Assembly: GCF_041154505.1 (NCBI RefSeq)
Contig: NZ_AP028672.1
Coordinates: 3,760,501 to 3,824,500 of the forward strand
From: Acidovorax sp. A79
Lineage (GTDB): Bacteria > Pseudomonadota > Gammaproteobacteria > Burkholderiales > Burkholderiaceae_C
Direction: 5' to 3'
Length of the DNA stretch: 64,000 nt
In this document: in pieces, positions 47,122 to 55,502 of the stretch
Numbering within the stretch: the stretch's first letter is position 1
Layout: every line of letters begins with the position of its first letter
Notes under the pieces: generated by a model
The model's input: the letters and a program-made list of their open reading frames with translations, nothing else
The model's database searches: none
What the model was told of the DNA's origin: nothing
Program-made: the position numbers and the translations under genes

Positions 47122-47580
47122 TCAGGCCGCCACCCGCCTGTTGTAGGCGCGAAAGACCGTGTCCAGCGTCCACCCCAGCGATTCATACAGCGCCTGCGCG
47201 GCGGTGTTGGTGTGCGCCGTGGTCAGGTCCATGCGCACCTTGCCGTGGGCGCGGGCCGTGGCCTCGGCGGCCACCAGCAGGCTGCGCCCGGCGCCCGCCT
47301 TGCGCGCCGTGGGGGCCACGAACAGGTCGTACAGCGTGTAGATGGGCGCCGCCTCCACCGAGCAGAACGTGGGGTACAGCTGGCAAAAGCCCACTGCCGC
47401 CCGGGACGCGTCCTGCGCCAGCAGGATCACCGACTCTGCGCGCTCCAGCCGCTCCGCAATGAATGCCCGTGCTCCGGCGAGGTCCGGCGCCTGCTCGTAG
47501 AACTGCCGGTAGGCATCAAACAGCGGGGCGATGGTGTCGGTATCGGCCGGGGTGGCCAGGCGGATGTGCACAGTGGTCAT
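47122..47580 (-). CDS. GNAT family N-acetyltransferase
   Basis: 152 residues with a GNAT fold: an N-terminal IRLATPADTDTIAPLFDAYR, the acetyl-CoA pyrophosphate loop ARKAGAGRSLLVAAE (R/Q-x-x-G-x-G/A form), and a C-terminal TNTAAQALYESLGW. Substrate not predictable. It is convergent with nrsF, 35 bp apart, and is probably not part of the metal regulon. Confidence 0.87.
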   Translation of the reverse strand: MTTVHIRLATPADTDTIAPLFDAYRQFYEQAPDLAGARAFIAERLERAESVILLAQDASRAAVGFCQLYPTFCSVEAAPIYTLYDLFVAPTARKAGAGRSLLVAAEATARAHGKVRMDLTTAHTNTAAQALYESLGWTLDTVFRAYNRRVAA

Positions 47581-47714
47581 GGAGGCGTGGAGAGGGCCGC
47601 GGGGCGCGAAAATGCGCCCCCGGGGCTGGCAAGAGGCGCACCCCGGAGGGGGTGCGAGCGGACGCGGATTGTAGGCAGGGTTCTGCCCGTGCTGTGGCGG
47701 CGCTTTGCGCGGGG

Positions 47715-48968
47715 TCAGTCAGCCTCGCTGCGGGTGTGTTGCCACCGCGCCACCGCCGCCACCCGCGCCTGGTGGATCAGCGTGCCCACCTGCGGGCCGC
47801 TCAGGCCCTTGGCCGCCGCCTGCGCGGCAATGTCGCGCGTGGCCACCGACTGCACGGCACCCAGCACGGCCAGGAGCCGGGGGCGTTGCGGGTAGGCCGA
47901 TTCCTCGAACCCCAGGCGCCCGCGCGCATCGCATTCGCAGGCCAGCAGGATGTCGGCAAAGCGCGCAGGCTTGCGAATGGCGTCGCAGCGCTCCAGCAAC
48001 CGCACCAGGGCGGCGGCCGACAGCTCGTTGCTGCGGTGGATGTGGCCGTGCTCGCGGGCCACTACCTCGGCCGTCTCGCGGCAGTCCACGGGCACGCGCA
48101 GACGCTCGGCCACGTCCTTGAGCAGCGCGGCGCTGCGCTCCTCGTGCCCGATGTGGCGCGGCAGCACGTCGGCGGGCGTAGTGCCCTTGCCCAGGTCGTG
48201 CGCCAGGCAGGCAAAGCGCACCGTCAACGGGGATTGCAGGCGGGCGGCCATGTCCAGCACCATCATCAGGTGCACGCCCGTGTCCACCTCGGGGTGGTAC
48301 TCCGCCCGCTGGGGCACGCCCCACAGGCGCGCCACTTCGGGCAGCAGCACCTGCAGCGCGCCGCACTCGCGCAGCACCTCGAACATGCGCGACGGCTTTT
48401 CTTCCATCAGCCCGCGCGCCAGCTCCTGCCACACGCGCTCGGCCACCAGGTGGTCCGCCTCGCCATGCTGCACCATCTCGCGCATCAGCTGCATCGTCTC
48501 GGGCGCCACCGTGAAGTCGGTGAACCGCGCCGCAAACCGCGCCACGCGCAGGATGCGCACCGGGTCTTCGCGAAAGGCATCCGTCACGTGGCGCAGCACC
48601 CGCGCCGCGATGTCTCTGGCTCCCAGATAGGGATCAAATAGGCCTGTGGCGCTTGTCCCATCGGCGCTGCTAGCTATCGCATTGATAGTAAGGTCGCGGC
48701 GCGACAGGTCTTCTTCCAGTGTCACGTCGGGCGAGCTTTGCACCACAAAACCCCGGTAGCCCCGCCCGCTCTTGCGTTCGGTACGGGCCAGCGCGTATTC
48801 CTCGCGCGTCTCGGGGTGCAGGAACACGGGGAAGTCGCGCCCCACGGGCAGATAGCCCAGCTTCAGCATCTGCTCGGGCGTGGCGCCCACCACCACCCAG
48901 TCGTGGTCGTTCACGGGCCGGCCCAGCAGCTTGTCGCGGACGGCGCCGCCCACCATGTAGATTTGCAT
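47715..48968 (-). CDS. cca: Multifunctional CCA tRNA nucleotidyltransferase/phosphohydrolase
   Basis: 417 residues. The class II head domain has MVGGAVRDKLLGRP, the DHDWVVVGAT catalytic strand with metal-binding acids, RRDLTINAIA and RVLRHVTDAFREDPVRILRVARFAARF; an HD phosphohydrolase domain follows (FACLAHDLGKG). It adds and repairs the CCA end of tRNAs. Residues about 94-113 (SSADGTSATG region) correspond to a dispersed repeat copy in the head domain, replacing the short loop usually found before DPxxGxxDL. The frame is intact. Confidence 0.93.
   Translation of the reverse strand: MQIYMVGGAVRDKLLGRPVNDHDWVVVGATPEQMLKLGYLPVGRDFPVFLHPETREEYALARTERKSGRGYRGFVVQSSPDVTLEEDLSRRDLTINAIASSADGTSATGLFDPYLGARDIAARVLRHVTDAFREDPVRILRVARFAARFTDFTVAPETMQLMREMVQHGEADHLVAERVWQELARGLMEEKPSRMFEVLRECGALQVLLPEVARLWGVPQRAEYHPEVDTGVHLMMVLDMAARLQSPLTVRFACLAHDLGKGTTPADVLPRHIGHEERSAALLKDVAERLRVPVDCRETAEVVAREHGHIHRSNELSAAALVRLLERCDAIRKPARFADILLACECDARGRLGFEESAYPQRPRLLAVLGAVQSVATRDIAAQAAAKGLSGPQVGTLIHQARVAAVARWQHTRSEAD
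48631..48690. repeat. Diverged dispersed repeat inside cca
   Basis: GGATCAAATAGGCCTGTGGC, then GCTTGTCCCATCGGCGCTGC, then TAGCTATCGCATTGATAG. It resembles the dispersed element with an imperfect core, and is translated in frame within the cca head domain. Confidence 0.55.
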
Positions 48969-49013
48969 CGGTGTAGTTTAGGCCGGGCCCCCGGCCGTAT
49001 ATTCCAGCCCACC

Positions 49014-49469
49014 ATGCCCCTATCGTCCGACCTCACAATTGCCCAGCTCAACCCCGACGGCAGCGTGCCCGTGCCCACGGCGCCCGACGCGGCCGCCAAC
49101 GCGGCCGCCGAGGCCCTGCAGCGCGAGGCGCAGCTCGAAGCCCTGAAAGCCAAGGTGGACGACCTGCAGGAGATCCTGGCCAAGCCGCTGAACGAAATCC
49201 TGGCCGACCGCGACAAGTTCAAGGAAGCGATGGCCGCGTGGGATGCCTTTGGCGCGATGTGGATGCTGTCGCAGCGCGCCATGAAGCGCGTGGCGCTGGA
49301 CCTGGCCGCGCAGCAGGGCGTGAGCGACGAAGAGGTGGTGGCGCGTGCGCTGGCCTATGCCAACCAGGTGCTCAACGCGCAAGAGGAGGACCTGGGCGGC
49401 ACCGTCGCCCCGGCGCAGTTGGCGCACATCGCGCGGCACAAGCCGTTTTTGCGCAAGCAGTTCCGGTAG
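49014..49469 (+). CDS. Conserved hypothetical protein with N-terminal coiled coil
   Basis: 151 residues. After a Pro/Ala-rich start, residues about 30-65 are Ala/Leu/Glu-rich and heptad-like (coiled coil predicted), then a helical C-terminal region (AMKRVALDLAAQQGVSDEEV). No signal peptide or membrane segment. The ATG at 49014 is 45 bp from the divergent cca start. Family not recognised. Confidence 0.7.
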   Translation: MPLSSDLTIAQLNPDGSVPVPTAPDAAANAAAEALQREAQLEALKAKVDDLQEILAKPLNEILADRDKFKEAMAAWDAFGAMWMLSQRAMKRVALDLAAQQGVSDEEVVARALAYANQVLNAQEEDLGGTVAPAQLAHIARHKPFLRKQFR

Positions 49470-49493
49470 CGGGGGCGGGCTGCCCGCGCCCGT

Positions 49494-49802
49494 TCAGCTG
49501 AACACCGGCCTGAAAAAACTCCGCTCGTAGCTCACGATGCAGCCCGTTTCCTCGGCGTAGCGGAACGCCGCCTGGCAGTCCGCGTCCTGCATCGACTGCT
49601 GGCGGTACACCTCGTACGCCGCCAGGCTCTCGAACGTGAACAGCGCCAGCGCGATGTTGTTCGCGCCCTCGCTGGGCATGAAATAACCGTGGTGTTTACC
49701 GCCGAACTTCTCGACCAGCGGGATCCACAGTTTTCCGTAGTGCTCGAACTCTTTGAGCTTGCTGGTGTTGAGCACGTAGCGCAGGTAGATGGTGACGGCC
49801 AT
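49494..49802 (-). CDS. NIPSNAP family protein
   Basis: 102 residues forming a single dimeric alpha/beta-barrel domain of the NIPSNAP type: MAVTIYLRYVLNTSKLKEFE, then HHGYFMPSEGANNIALALF and ending near SFFRPVF. Function in bacteria is not established. It follows the glutathione S-transferase gene by 8 bp and is probably co-transcribed. Confidence 0.82.
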   Translation of the reverse strand: MAVTIYLRYVLNTSKLKEFEHYGKLWIPLVEKFGGKHHGYFMPSEGANNIALALFTFESLAAYEVYRQQSMQDADCQAAFRYAEETGCIVSYERSFFRPVFS

Positions 49803-49810
49803 GGCGCTGC

Positions 49811-50503
49811 TCAGCCTTGCGTGTGGCGCAGGCGATAGGGTTCTTCGAAGTCCAGGAAGTCCTTCTCGGCCAGGGCCTCGTCGATCCAGTCCTTCACGCC
49901 GGGCAGGGCGCGCACGCGCTGCACGTAGTCGGCGATGTGGGGTGGCACGGGCAGGGCGTAGGTGTGCAGGCGCATGCACACGGGGGCGAAGTAGGCGTCG
50001 GCCACGGTGAATTGGCCGAACAGCATGGGGCCGCCGTGTTCCTGCAGCAGCGCGCTCCACATGTCCACCAGGCGCTGCACATCGGCGCGCACGCCGGCCT
50101 GGTCGCGCCATATCAAGGCGCCGGTGTCGGCCAGGTTCGCCTCGATGTTCATGGGGCAGTGGCTGCGCAGGGCGGTGAAGCCGCTGTGCATCTCGGCGCA
50201 GATGCTGCGGGCGCGTGCACGGGCCTTGGCATCGGCGGGCCAGAGCTTTTGGGCGGGGTGGGTTTCGGCCACGTATTCGGCAATCGCCAGGGTGTCCCAC
50301 ACCACCAGGTCGCCGTCGACCAGCACGGGCACCTTGCCCGTGGGGTTCACGGCGCCAATCGCGCGCTTGAATTCTGAATTGGCGTCGAAGCTGTCAAAGC
50401 GCACGCGCACTTCCTCGAACACGATGCCCGCCTGCTTGAGCAGCACCCAGGGGCGCATGGACCAGGACGAGTAGTTCTTGTTGCCGATATAGAGCTTGAG
50501 CAT
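49811..50503 (-). CDS. Glutathione S-transferase family protein
   Basis: 230 residues. N-terminal thioredoxin-like domain starts LKLYIGNKNYSSWSMRPWVLL, where the Asn-Lys-Asn-Tyr-Ser-Ser-Trp-Ser turn supplies the glutathione-activating Ser; GKVPVLVDGDLVVWDTLAIAEYV holds the cis-Pro and the glutathione gamma-Glu site. An all-helical C-terminal domain follows. Substrate unknown; detoxification is the usual role. Confidence 0.9.
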   Translation of the reverse strand: MLKLYIGNKNYSSWSMRPWVLLKQAGIVFEEVRVRFDSFDANSEFKRAIGAVNPTGKVPVLVDGDLVVWDTLAIAEYVAETHPAQKLWPADAKARARARSICAEMHSGFTALRSHCPMNIEANLADTGALIWRDQAGVRADVQRLVDMWSALLQEHGGPMLFGQFTVADAYFAPVCMRLHTYALPVPPHIADYVQRVRALPGVKDWIDEALAEKDFLDFEEPYRLRHTQG

Positions 50504-50641
50504 GAGGCACCTGCCGATGGAAATCAGAGAAAAGAAAGCCAGCCCGCCATGCTAGCGGCAGTGGCGCGCGCCAGCGATGTGAAAACACGGCCCCAATGAT
50601 GCGCGGCACGCATCACGGGCCGTGCCGGCCCTGTTGGCGGC

Positions 50642-51214
50642 TCAGACCGGCCAGACCACGCCGTTGTCGTTCAGGATGGCATCGAGCGGCAGGTCGAACG
50701 CTTCGGGCTCGAAGTCGTCCAGGTAGCCATGGGTGAAGCCCAGGCCCACGGTGAACGGCTTGGGCTGCAGCGTGGCCAGGGTGCGGTCGTAGAAGCCGCC
50801 GCCATAGCCCAGCCGGTAGCCGCCCGGCGCGTAGCCCACGCAGGGCACGAAGAGCAGGGTGGGCACGATGACCTCGGTGTCCTTGGGCTTGGGGATGCCG
50901 TAGGCGTCTTCCTCCATGGGGCATCCGGGGTACCAGGCGTGGAAGGTGAGGGTCTTGTGCAGCTTGTTCACCACCGGCAGGCCGATGCGGCGCAGCTGGG
51001 GTTCATCGAGCAGCTCGCCGTCTTCCTTCCAGCGGTGCAGGGCGGGCAGGGGGTCGAATTCGCCCTTGATGGGCCAGTAGGCGCCGATCACGGTGTCGGG
51101 CCGGTTGACCAGCCAGATGCGCATCACCTGCTGTAACAGGTCGGCCCGCTGTAGGCGGTCGGGCAGGTTGAGGCGTTCTTCTATCAACGCGCGCCGAAGG
51201 GCTGCTTTGTCCAT
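50642..51214 (-). CDS. 5-formyltetrahydrofolate cyclo-ligase
   Basis: 190 residues. The ATP-binding region is in the C-terminal half (VPCVGYAPGGYRLGYGGGFYDRTL), and the N-terminus MDKAALRRALIEERLNLP is typical (K-x-x-L-R). It converts 5-formyl-THF to 5,10-methenyl-THF. Its start is only 14 bp from the divergent lytic transglycosylase start, so any promoter must lie inside the neighbouring coding region. I looked for a 6S RNA gene beside it, where one often lies, and saw none. Confidence 0.9.
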   Translation of the reverse strand: MDKAALRRALIEERLNLPDRLQRADLLQQVMRIWLVNRPDTVIGAYWPIKGEFDPLPALHRWKEDGELLDEPQLRRIGLPVVNKLHKTLTFHAWYPGCPMEEDAYGIPKPKDTEVIVPTLLFVPCVGYAPGGYRLGYGGGFYDRTLATLQPKPFTVGLGFTHGYLDDFEPEAFDLPLDAILNDNGVVWPV

Positions 51215-51228
51215 CAGATAATTCCCCC

Positions 51229-53214
51229 ATGCAATTTCTCAGAGCGATTCTGACACCCCTTGTCGCGGCCAGCCTGCTGGCCGCCACCGCGCCCCTTGTC
51301 ATGGCGCAAAACCGTGGTGACGATACCCTGCTCGAAATGCAGCAGGCCTTCCGCAAGGGAGACCGCAAGAAACTCGAGCAGCTCCTGCCCGCCGCACGCG
51401 GCCATGCGCTGGAGCCCTGGGCGGCCTATTGGGAGCTCAAGCTGCGCCTGGGCGAGGCGTCGCCATCGGAGATCCAGTCCTTCCTGCAGCGCTACGCGGG
51501 CAGCTACCAGGAAGACCGCCTGCGCAACGACTGGCTGCTGCTGCTGGGCCAGCGGCGCGACTGGGGCCAGTTCGCCGAGCAGCATCCCGGCTACCGCATG
51601 TCGGACGACCGCGAGGTGCGCTGCTACGCACTGCTGATCGACCAGATCAAGGGCACGGCCAGCCCCACGGTGGCCGAGGACGTGCGCAGCAACTGGTACG
51701 CCCAGCGCGATGGCGACGACGGCTGCACCCACGCCGCGCGGGAGCTGCATGGCTACAAGAAGCTGTCGGCCCTGGACATCTGGCGCAAGGCCCGCCTGGG
51801 CGTGGAGGCCAACCGCCCCCGCGTCGTGCGCACGGCGGTCGAGATCGTCTCGCCCGAATCGCTGCCGCAGGTCAAGGAGGTGCTCGACGCGCCCGCCAAA
51901 TACCTGCTCTCGCGCGCCACGGCCGCCGGCAAGGCCAGGCAGGAACTGGTGCTGCTCGCGCTCCTGAAGCTGGCCACCACCGACCCGGAAGGCGCTGCCC
52001 ACCAGCTCGACAGCAAGTGGGGCGTGCACCTTTCGTCCGAGGAGCGCAACTGGGCCTGGGCCGTGATCGGCAAGACCGCCGCGCAGAAGCTGGCCAGCAA
52101 CGCCCACGGCTACTTCGCCAACGTGACGCGCGACAGCGACCTGAACGACGACCTGCTGGGCTGGAAGGTGCGGGCCGCGCTGCGCGCCGGCCAGTGGAAG
52201 ACAGTGGGCAAGGCCGTGGACGCCATGGGCCCCGAGGCGCGCCAGGAAAGCACCTGGGTGTACTGGAAGGCGCGCTCGCTCCTGGCGGGCCGCGTGACCG
52301 ACGCGGAGCGCGCCGAGGCGCGCCAGCTGCTAGAAGGTATTGCCAGCACGCGCGGTTTCTACGAGCAGCTGGCGCTGGAAGAACTGGGCCAGCGTATCAC
52401 CGTGCCGCCCGCGCCCGCGCCGCTCACGCCGGAAGAAAAGGCGGCAGCCCGCGCCAACCCGGGCCTGAACCGCGCGCTGTACGCCATCCTGCTCGGCCTG
52501 CGCAGCGAGGGCGTGCGCGAGTGGAACTACACCACCAACCTGCACCAGAGCGGCGGCATGGCCGACCGCGAGCTGCTGGCCGCCGCCGACTTCGCGTGCC
52601 AGCGCGAGGTGTGGGACCGCTGCATCAACACCAGCGAGCGCACCAAGGCCGTCGTGGATACCACGCAGCGCTTTCCCACGCCGTTTCGCAGCGCCGTGGT
52701 GGAGCGCGCCACCGGCATCGGGCTGGACCCGGCCTACGTCTACGGCCTGATCCGCCAGGAAAGCCGCTTCATCATGGATGCGCGCTCCCACGTGGGCGCC
52801 TCGGGCCTGATGCAGGTGATGCCCGCCACCGCGCGCTGGACGGCCAAGAAGATCGGCCTCGCCAACTTCACGCCCGACCAGATCAACGACCGCGACACCA
52901 ACATCACCATCGGCACGGCCTACCTCAAGCTCGCGCTGGACGATTTCGCGGGCTCCATGCCCATGGCGGCGGCCGCCTACAACGCCGGCCCGGGGCGCCC
53001 GCGCAGCTGGCGCAACGGCCCGGTGCTGGACGCCGCCATCTGGGCCGAAAACGTGCCCTTTGCCGAAACGCGCGACTATGTGAAGAAGGTGCTGTCCAAC
53101 ACCACCAACTACGCCGCCATGCTCACGGGCCAGCCCCAGTCGCTCAAGAGCCGCCTGGGCACCATCGGCCCGCGCGATGCGTCCGCGCCCGAGGTGAACA
53201 AGGACCTTCCCTGA
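51229..53214 (+). CDS. slt: Soluble lytic murein transglycosylase
   Basis: 661-residue periplasmic enzyme that cleaves peptidoglycan to 1,6-anhydromuropeptides. A signal peptide (MQFLRAILTPLVAASLLAAT, cut near 26) is followed by a long alpha-superhelical U domain, then the catalytic domain at about 490-610: YVYGLIRQESRF with the catalytic Glu, GASGLMQVMPATA, and AAAAYNAGPGRPRSWR. Length matches Slt70-type enzymes. Confidence 0.93.
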   Translation: MQFLRAILTPLVAASLLAATAPLVMAQNRGDDTLLEMQQAFRKGDRKKLEQLLPAARGHALEPWAAYWELKLRLGEASPSEIQSFLQRYAGSYQEDRLRNDWLLLLGQRRDWGQFAEQHPGYRMSDDREVRCYALLIDQIKGTASPTVAEDVRSNWYAQRDGDDGCTHAARELHGYKKLSALDIWRKARLGVEANRPRVVRTAVEIVSPESLPQVKEVLDAPAKYLLSRATAAGKARQELVLLALLKLATTDPEGAAHQLDSKWGVHLSSEERNWAWAVIGKTAAQKLASNAHGYFANVTRDSDLNDDLLGWKVRAALRAGQWKTVGKAVDAMGPEARQESTWVYWKARSLLAGRVTDAERAEARQLLEGIASTRGFYEQLALEELGQRITVPPAPAPLTPEEKAAARANPGLNRALYAILLGLRSEGVREWNYTTNLHQSGGMADRELLAAADFACQREVWDRCINTSERTKAVVDTTQRFPTPFRSAVVERATGIGLDPAYVYGLIRQESRFIMDARSHVGASGLMQVMPATARWTAKKIGLANFTPDQINDRDTNITIGTAYLKLALDDFAGSMPMAAAAYNAGPGRPRSWRNGPVLDAAIWAENVPFAETRDYVKKVLSNTTNYAAMLTGQPQSLKSRLGTIGPRDASAPEVNKDLP

Positions 53215-53239
53215 CACGGGGAGGGGGTGGCTGCCGCAT

Positions 53240-53308
53240 GGGATTGCTATAAAAACATGAGCTGCCGGCGCTTTGGTGAAAAGCGGTGGAGCCCATTGGA
53301 ATCAAAAA
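53240..53308. repeat. Diverged dispersed repeat upstream of the DUF4124 gene
   Basis: GGGATTGCTATAAAAACATG, GAGCTGCCGGCGCTTTGG, then GAAAAGCGGTGGAGCCC. It occupies most of the 111 bp between slt and the DUF4124 gene and resembles the element between phoH and ybeY (both share CTATAAAAACA). Confidence 0.55.
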
Positions 53309-53325
53309 CTACGGAGGGAAGCGAG

Positions 53326-53925
53326 ATGAGAGATGCCAAAAAGATGGCGGCCCGTGCCGCCATGGCGGTGGCGGCGATGGCCATGGTCCTGGGCGCCGGT
53401 GCCCAGGCGCAGCCGGTCTACAAATGGGTGGATGCCGAGGGCAAGACCCACTATGGCTCCCAGCCGCCGCCGTCCAAGCAGGATGCCGAGCCGCTGAAGC
53501 TGCAGGGCACCAACGGAACCGGTGGCGCCGGTGCGAGCGGCAAAGGGGGCGGCAAGCCCGGCAGCGTCCAGTACAACGCGGACGGCACCAAGAAGATTCC
53601 CAAGGACGTGCAGGAGTTTGCCGAGGGGGCCACGAAGGCCCTGGGCACGGTCGACAGCAAGCAGGTGCCGCTGAACTGCCAGGCCGCCGTGGGCAACATC
53701 CACGACCAGGCCGACTCCATGCTGGAAGTGGGGCAGAAGAATGTGCGCGATGGCTACATGGCCCAGGCCGACTTCGACAAGACGGCGCCCAAGATCCGCG
53801 AGGCGAAGGGCAAGTACAGCGTGTCGGACTGCCAGGGTGCGTCGGGCAACAAGAAGTCGTTCTACCAGTGCATGTCCAGCAGCTACAACCACGTGATGGG
53901 GTGCGACAAGCAGTACAAGCATTGA
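53326..53925 (+). CDS. DUF4124 domain-containing secreted protein
   Basis: 199 residues: signal peptide (MRDAKKMAARAAMAVAAMAM, cleavage near 29), a DUF4124 segment (QPVYKWVDAEGKTHYGSQPP), a Gly/Ser-rich linker (about 66-80), and a C-terminal region with four cysteines (CQAAV, SDCQG, QCMSS, GCDKQ). DUF4124 proteins are periplasmic and of unknown function. A GGAGGG ribosome-binding site lies just before the ATG at 53326. Confidence 0.83.
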   Translation: MRDAKKMAARAAMAVAAMAMVLGAGAQAQPVYKWVDAEGKTHYGSQPPPSKQDAEPLKLQGTNGTGGAGASGKGGGKPGSVQYNADGTKKIPKDVQEFAEGATKALGTVDSKQVPLNCQAAVGNIHDQADSMLEVGQKNVRDGYMAQADFDKTAPKIREAKGKYSVSDCQGASGNKKSFYQCMSSSYNHVMGCDKQYKH

Positions 53926-54032
53926 GCCTGCCGTGAGGCGCCGCGCGCCTTCCCGCAGGGGGTGCCCGCGCTGGCCGGGTGCCGCCGGGCCGCGTGCGGT
54001 GGCGCGGCCGCCTGCAGCCGCCCCCGCGCGGC

Positions 54033-54965
54033 TTACACGTTGTGCAGCACCTCGCCCTGGCGCAGCGCGGCGCCGGAGCGCACCAGGTCATCGGCCAGGC
54101 TGCGCAGCCATTCGGCCTGCGTCTGCTCCGCGAAGTGGCGCTCGCGCAGCATCCCGAAATAGGGCGTGGCCTCGGCCCAGGCCGTGAGGTCGGCCATGCT
54201 GATCTGCTGCCACTCCAGCAGCTTGTACTTGAGCAGCACCTTCGCGGCGTAGAGCGCGTGCTTGGCCGGGTTGCGCACGAAGCCGTCCAGGCGCCGGCGC
54301 GCGCCGTCGATGGCGCGGGGCGCATCGGCAAACACCGGCCCGTGGCCGGGGATCACCACCTGGGGCGAGAGTTTCTCGATCACGTCCAGCGTGGCGCCCA
54401 CCTCGGCAAAGGCATCGTCGCCTTCCAGCTCGGGAAACACCACGCCAAAGCCGCTTTCCCAGAGCGCATCGGCCGAGATCAGCACGCGGCCCTGGGGCTC
54501 GAACAGCACCACCGAATGCGGGTCGTGCCCCGGGGCGGCATGCACCTGCCAGGGCTTGTCGCCCAGCAGCACGCAGGAGCCGGGCGTGAGCAGCGTGTCG
54601 GCCCGAAAGGGCGGGCATTCCTGGCCCGTGGGGGTGTAGCTCAGCGCATAGGCGTCCCATTGGCGCACATGGTCCGCCTGGCCGGGCGGGATGGCCGTGA
54701 GCACGCCCGGCCAGGCCTTTTGCAGCGCGGCGTTGCCGCCGCAGTGGTCGCTGTGCAGGTGGGTGTTGAGCACGCGGTCCAGCGGGCGGCCGGCCAGCGC
54801 GTCACGCACCAGGGCGACGGTCTGCTCGGCATGGCTGCAGTAGCCCGTGTCCACCAGCGCGGTGTCGTGGTGGCCGATGAAGAGAATGTTGTTGGCCGAC
54901 AGCCAGCCGCGTTCGAGGACGGTGATTTCGGGGGGCAGGAGGTCGTGGGGCGCGGTGGTGGGCAT
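54033..54965 (-). CDS. MBL-fold metallo-hydrolase
   Basis: 310 residues. The metal-binding motif HxHxDH is present as NTHLHSDHCGGN, with further ligands in HAAPGHDPHSVVLF and the late His of GHGPVFAD. The 107 bp between its stop and the DUF4124 stop contain no gene. Substrate unknown; a broad MBL hydrolase or lactonase. It is upstream of, but separate from, the ribose operon. Confidence 0.85.
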   Translation of the reverse strand: MPTTAPHDLLPPEITVLERGWLSANNILFIGHHDTALVDTGYCSHAEQTVALVRDALAGRPLDRVLNTHLHSDHCGGNAALQKAWPGVLTAIPPGQADHVRQWDAYALSYTPTGQECPPFRADTLLTPGSCVLLGDKPWQVHAAPGHDPHSVVLFEPQGRVLISADALWESGFGVVFPELEGDDAFAEVGATLDVIEKLSPQVVIPGHGPVFADAPRAIDGARRRLDGFVRNPAKHALYAAKVLLKYKLLEWQQISMADLTAWAEATPYFGMLRERHFAEQTQAEWLRSLADDLVRSGAALRQGEVLHNV

Positions 54966-55112
54966 GGGGGCGGGAATTCGATGGCGTCGGTGGCGGGCAT
55001 GCGTGCCGCGCCGTGGGCTGCTGCCCAGCGTACCGCAGGTGGGGGCCGCCCGAAGCCCTCCAAAACCCGCAAACAGCTTCTCCGCCTGGTGGCCCCGCAG
55101 GCCCAGGCTGTA

Positions 55113-55502
55113 TCAGAACGTCACACCCGCCACCAGGATCACGTTGGCATACGGCGTGCACTCCCCCGTGCGCACCATCACGCGGGCCTGCTGGGTCAGG
55201 CGCTTGAAGTCGTCGTGGGGCACGGCCTGCGGCTCCACCGGGAGCTGGCACCAGCCGGGCAGATGGCCTGCGCCGCGCTCCACGGCCTCGGTGGCGATCA
55301 CGGCCTTTTCCACCTGCATCTCCGACAGCACCACGCGCAGCACGTCGGCCACGGCCGGGATGCCCGGGGTGAGTGCCAGGTCGATGCGGCGGGGGCCGGG
55401 CGGGATGGGCAGGCCCACGTCGCCGATCACCAGCATGTCGCCGTGGCCCAGGCTGGCGATGGCGTGGGAGAGTTCGGCGTGCAGCAGGGTGGTGCGTTTC
55501 AC
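55113..55502 (-). CDS. rbsD: D-ribose pyranase
   Basis: 129 residues. RbsD interconverts beta-pyranose and beta-furanose forms of ribose. The family segments are LLHAELSHAIASLGHGDMLVIGDVGLPIP near the N-terminus, with the catalytic His, and a C-terminal TGECTPYANVILVAGVTF. The start is GTG at 55502, overlapping the rbsK stop as GTGA. Last gene of the ribose operon. Confidence 0.92.
   Translation of the reverse strand: MKRTTLLHAELSHAIASLGHGDMLVIGDVGLPIPPGPRRIDLALTPGIPAVADVLRVVLSEMQVEKAVIATEAVERGAGHLPGWCQLPVEPQAVPHDDFKRLTQQARVMVRTGECTPYANVILVAGVTF

Noticed and set aside
50504..50641. Possible 6S RNA gene near the 5-FCL gene
   Set aside because: A 6S RNA often lies beside this gene, but the 138-bp gap is too short and shows no long bulged-duplex symmetry.
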